Below, piece by piece: positions 61,676-64,000 of a stretch of DNA of 64,000 bases. Below the pieces are notes generated by a model. The model searched no databases. It saw only the letters and a list, made by a program, of their open reading frames with translations, and was not told the DNA's origin. Source of the stretch: Caprimulgus europaeus. Lineage: Eukaryota; Chordata; Aves; Caprimulgiformes; Caprimulgidae. Made by a program: the position numbers and the translations under genes. The stretch is taken from positions 31,376,339 to 31,440,338 of the forward strand of contig OU015532.1 of NCBI GenBank assembly GCA_907165065.1, in the 5' to 3' direction. Each line of letters starts with the position of its first letter. Position 1 is the first letter of the stretch.

Positions 61676-64000
61676 CCTTTTGAAACAGTGCAATGCATTA
61701 AATGCAGTTAAAATGTATTTTTATACCACCAATAGAAAGCACAAGCTGCCTGGGATACCAAAACCACATTTGATTTTCCGGTTTATTTTGTGCCTGTATT
61801 GCAACCTGTGTCAGTCTGTAAATTCTCAGAAAATGAAAAATGTCTTTGCATAAGATGCATGACCACACATTTTACTTGAGCACAATAAATATTTATAATC
61901 ATAGGAAAAGAATACTTGTTAAAGCAATTGTTGTCTTAGAGGGTACCCAAGGGAACTAGTGGTTAGGACAAAAGCACAGGTACATACAACTTCATAATTT
62001 GTGCATATGATAGATTTGTTGGTGAGTTCTGGGAAGGAAAAGTGTTCTATAGCAGTATGGAAATATGGGTATCTCAGGAGGCCCAGAGGTATTTGAAATA
62101 TGCTGTGACCTGTTTTGTTATATGTTAATCAAAATATATGAAACTGAAAAATTTTGAGTTGGTAATAATTTTTTTTTTGTGATAGCTCATGGTTCTGACA
62201 GCCAAATTCAGTATAATAACTTAGTACTGCATTTCTTTACCATCTAAAATATTAATACAAGATTGACTAAATATCTCTTCTAAAGTCTATACGGCCCAGA
62301 GGTTATTAAGAAATCCTGGTTTTGTCTTCAGGGGGTTCAGTCTACTTTCCATACCTGCAGATAGCTTTTGTGAGCTCAGCTTTTGAAGGATGGATCTTTT
62401 TCAAAGCAAAGGCAGAGGAATGCTAATAAATCACATCTTTATGAAATATTCATTAATACAGTGTGTTCTTTACAAGACTGCTGCCAAGGCAGCGCAGGGT
62501 GACGAATTACATTTTACACATACAGGAAATGGTTGACAAGATACATTGTCTATATAGAGGGTTTCCTGAATGGTCACATACAAAGCTAACCAACAAAAGT
62601 TGTTTACACTATTAAGCAAGCAGGACAAAAATGCATCTGTATGTATACCTGCCAAGTTCCTGTACATCCTTTTTTATGATGAGCTTTCCCTCCTGGCTTA
62701 GTTCTACCTTTTTCTTGTAACAATTTTGTTCCTATGAGGTGCTTTACTTAGAATGCCAGTGGAATGAAATAAGATGGTGAGGAAAAAGTGATCCAGCCTT
62801 GTGGCCTTTGTTACATCTTATGAGAGGATGTAGACTTGCCTTAAGGCCTCTCTTATTCACGTGTCAGCAGTCATCAGAAACACACTGCACAAAAAACAAG
62901 CTGAATGTTCCTTCACTAGAGACTGAAATGGAATCTCTTTCTTGATTGCCCCTTTCATCTCTTTAGCACTCCAAAAGTAGCCCCTAGGAAACAAGGACAC
63001 TGGAATCAGTATGACTGTACTCCATCTTGCCCACAATTATGCCCTAACACAACATCATGATAAAGGATGGTGTTCTTGTGAAATCACTCAAAAGGGCACA
63101 TCTTTCATTACAAGGTACATATCCTTTGACTGGCTCAGTAAAAGAGGAATGACATAGTTTTACAAAGACTCAAAGGCAAAGTTTGCAGTAAGTAACCATT
63201 AAAATGTAATGGAACTCCTTCTCTTCAGGGAAGTGTACAAAATGCACAAGAAATGGGTTTTGTCCCGGACATGAAAGCAAAGACAATATGCAAGGACTGT
63301 GCTTTAATTAGACTGCATCTTTATTAACTCATCTGGAAACTATGCAGGTCATCTTAATTATTTCCATTTTCTGGAGGGCCAAAACCACCATACTCAAACT
63401 CCATACCCTCTGAGCTTTTAACAGGGTGTTTGGAAACTTACTGCTCTTTGCTTCTATGAAGGTGAAGGGGCCGCTGAAAAAATAAATGTTCCCCAGTCTA
63501 TTTGTGTATCATATATATTAACAGTGTCCAGTTCTGTTCCTGAAAATTTCTTGATGATGGTTCTATCCAGGACCATTCTCAATTCTCATAAACTGAGAAT
63601 GAAATTCTGTATGAGTTTTCCTTGATAATGCATATGATGGTATCTTGGTTATCTTTGTAATGACTTTCCCAACCAAAGCTTGATTACAAGCCAGCAGAGT
63701 GCCTGTGAAAAAATATTCCTGACACTTTGTCATCTACCAGAAACTCTGTTACTTCCTTTGGCTGTAGCCACAGTGCCTGTCTTGTCTTTGTTTCCTTATC
63801 ATACTTTCTCTGTGGTTCCTCTTCCCAGTGAATCTTTCAACTACTTGTTTTCCCAGACCTTAGCTTAATAAATTTCTTGTCTTTTTGATTTAACTGCAAA
63901 GCATGGTTGAGGCTTTGTTTCCCCTCTGGATTTGTATATATTGTCTCTTCTCTTCTCAGATCCCTGTTCAGCCTCTGATGTTGTTCCTGAGTACAGTGTT

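Larger units (their letters stand above)
55358..64000. other. Long AT-rich non-coding stretch to the window end
   Basis: No gene was recognised in about 8.6 kb. It contains a 16-bp tandem duplication (57405-57436), a poly-T run at 58807-58822 and an (AAACC)n-like tract (61626-61675). Open frames of 60-103 codons (for example 58897-59148 plus, 60777-61085 plus and 61365-61667 minus) have no family resemblance. The last translates the (AAACC)n tract. Confidence 0.55.

Overview
The window looks like intergenic or intronic DNA from a bird, probably a neoavian species. Three things support this. It is AT-rich and CpG-poor, with no recognisable protein gene. Its LINE fragments are CR1, with the CR1 3' end built on repeats of ATTCTATG. 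It also carries three copies of an endogenous-retrovirus LTR type (tip near TGTGCTGGTTTTGGCTGG, internal TATAAA and ATTAAA) that I know from many bird genomes. No bacterial, phage or plasmid features are present. I saw no rRNA, tRNA or CRISPR array by eye.

Layout. 1-5.9 kb: AT-rich DNA with two CR1 3'-end fragments (2240-2361 minus; 4198-4332 plus) and an old, frame-broken CR1 body that still shows endonuclease and reverse-transcriptase signatures (5090-5880). 5.9-15.6 kb: non-coding, with a (TATC)n microsatellite at 14227-14281. 15.6-17.3 kb: a minus-strand endogenous retrovirus remnant made of one LTR, a lysine-tRNA-type primer-binding site and an internal leader with about twelve degenerate copies of a 40-55 bp unit. 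17.3-32.7 kb: mostly featureless, except for a possible 70-codon exon (20410-20619) and a less AT-rich island with overlapping open frames (20890-21640). 32666-33256: a solo LTR with a perfect 5-bp target duplication. 33.3-44.4 kb: non-coding, with a long pure (TTTC)n tract at 39119-39210 and a (TG)n tract. 44428-44931: a CR1 3' end, followed by a possible older CR1 tail. 48175-48610: a GC-richer island of unknown nature. 51702-51989: a 95-codon minus-strand open frame. 54015-54611: a plus-strand solo LTR, immediately followed by a second CR1 3' end (about 54700-55357). 55.4-64 kb: non-coding, with a 16-bp tandem duplication and an (AAACC)n-like repeat.

Nothing here forms a pathway or operon. 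What can be read is a history of insertions: decayed old CR1, younger CR1 tails, and LTR insertions reduced to solo LTRs or a truncated provirus. I found no convincing new biological system. The items most worth checking are the tandem array in the provirus leader, the possible exon at 20.4 kb, and the GC-richer islands at 21 kb and 48.4 kb. All calls were made by eye, without alignment or database search.
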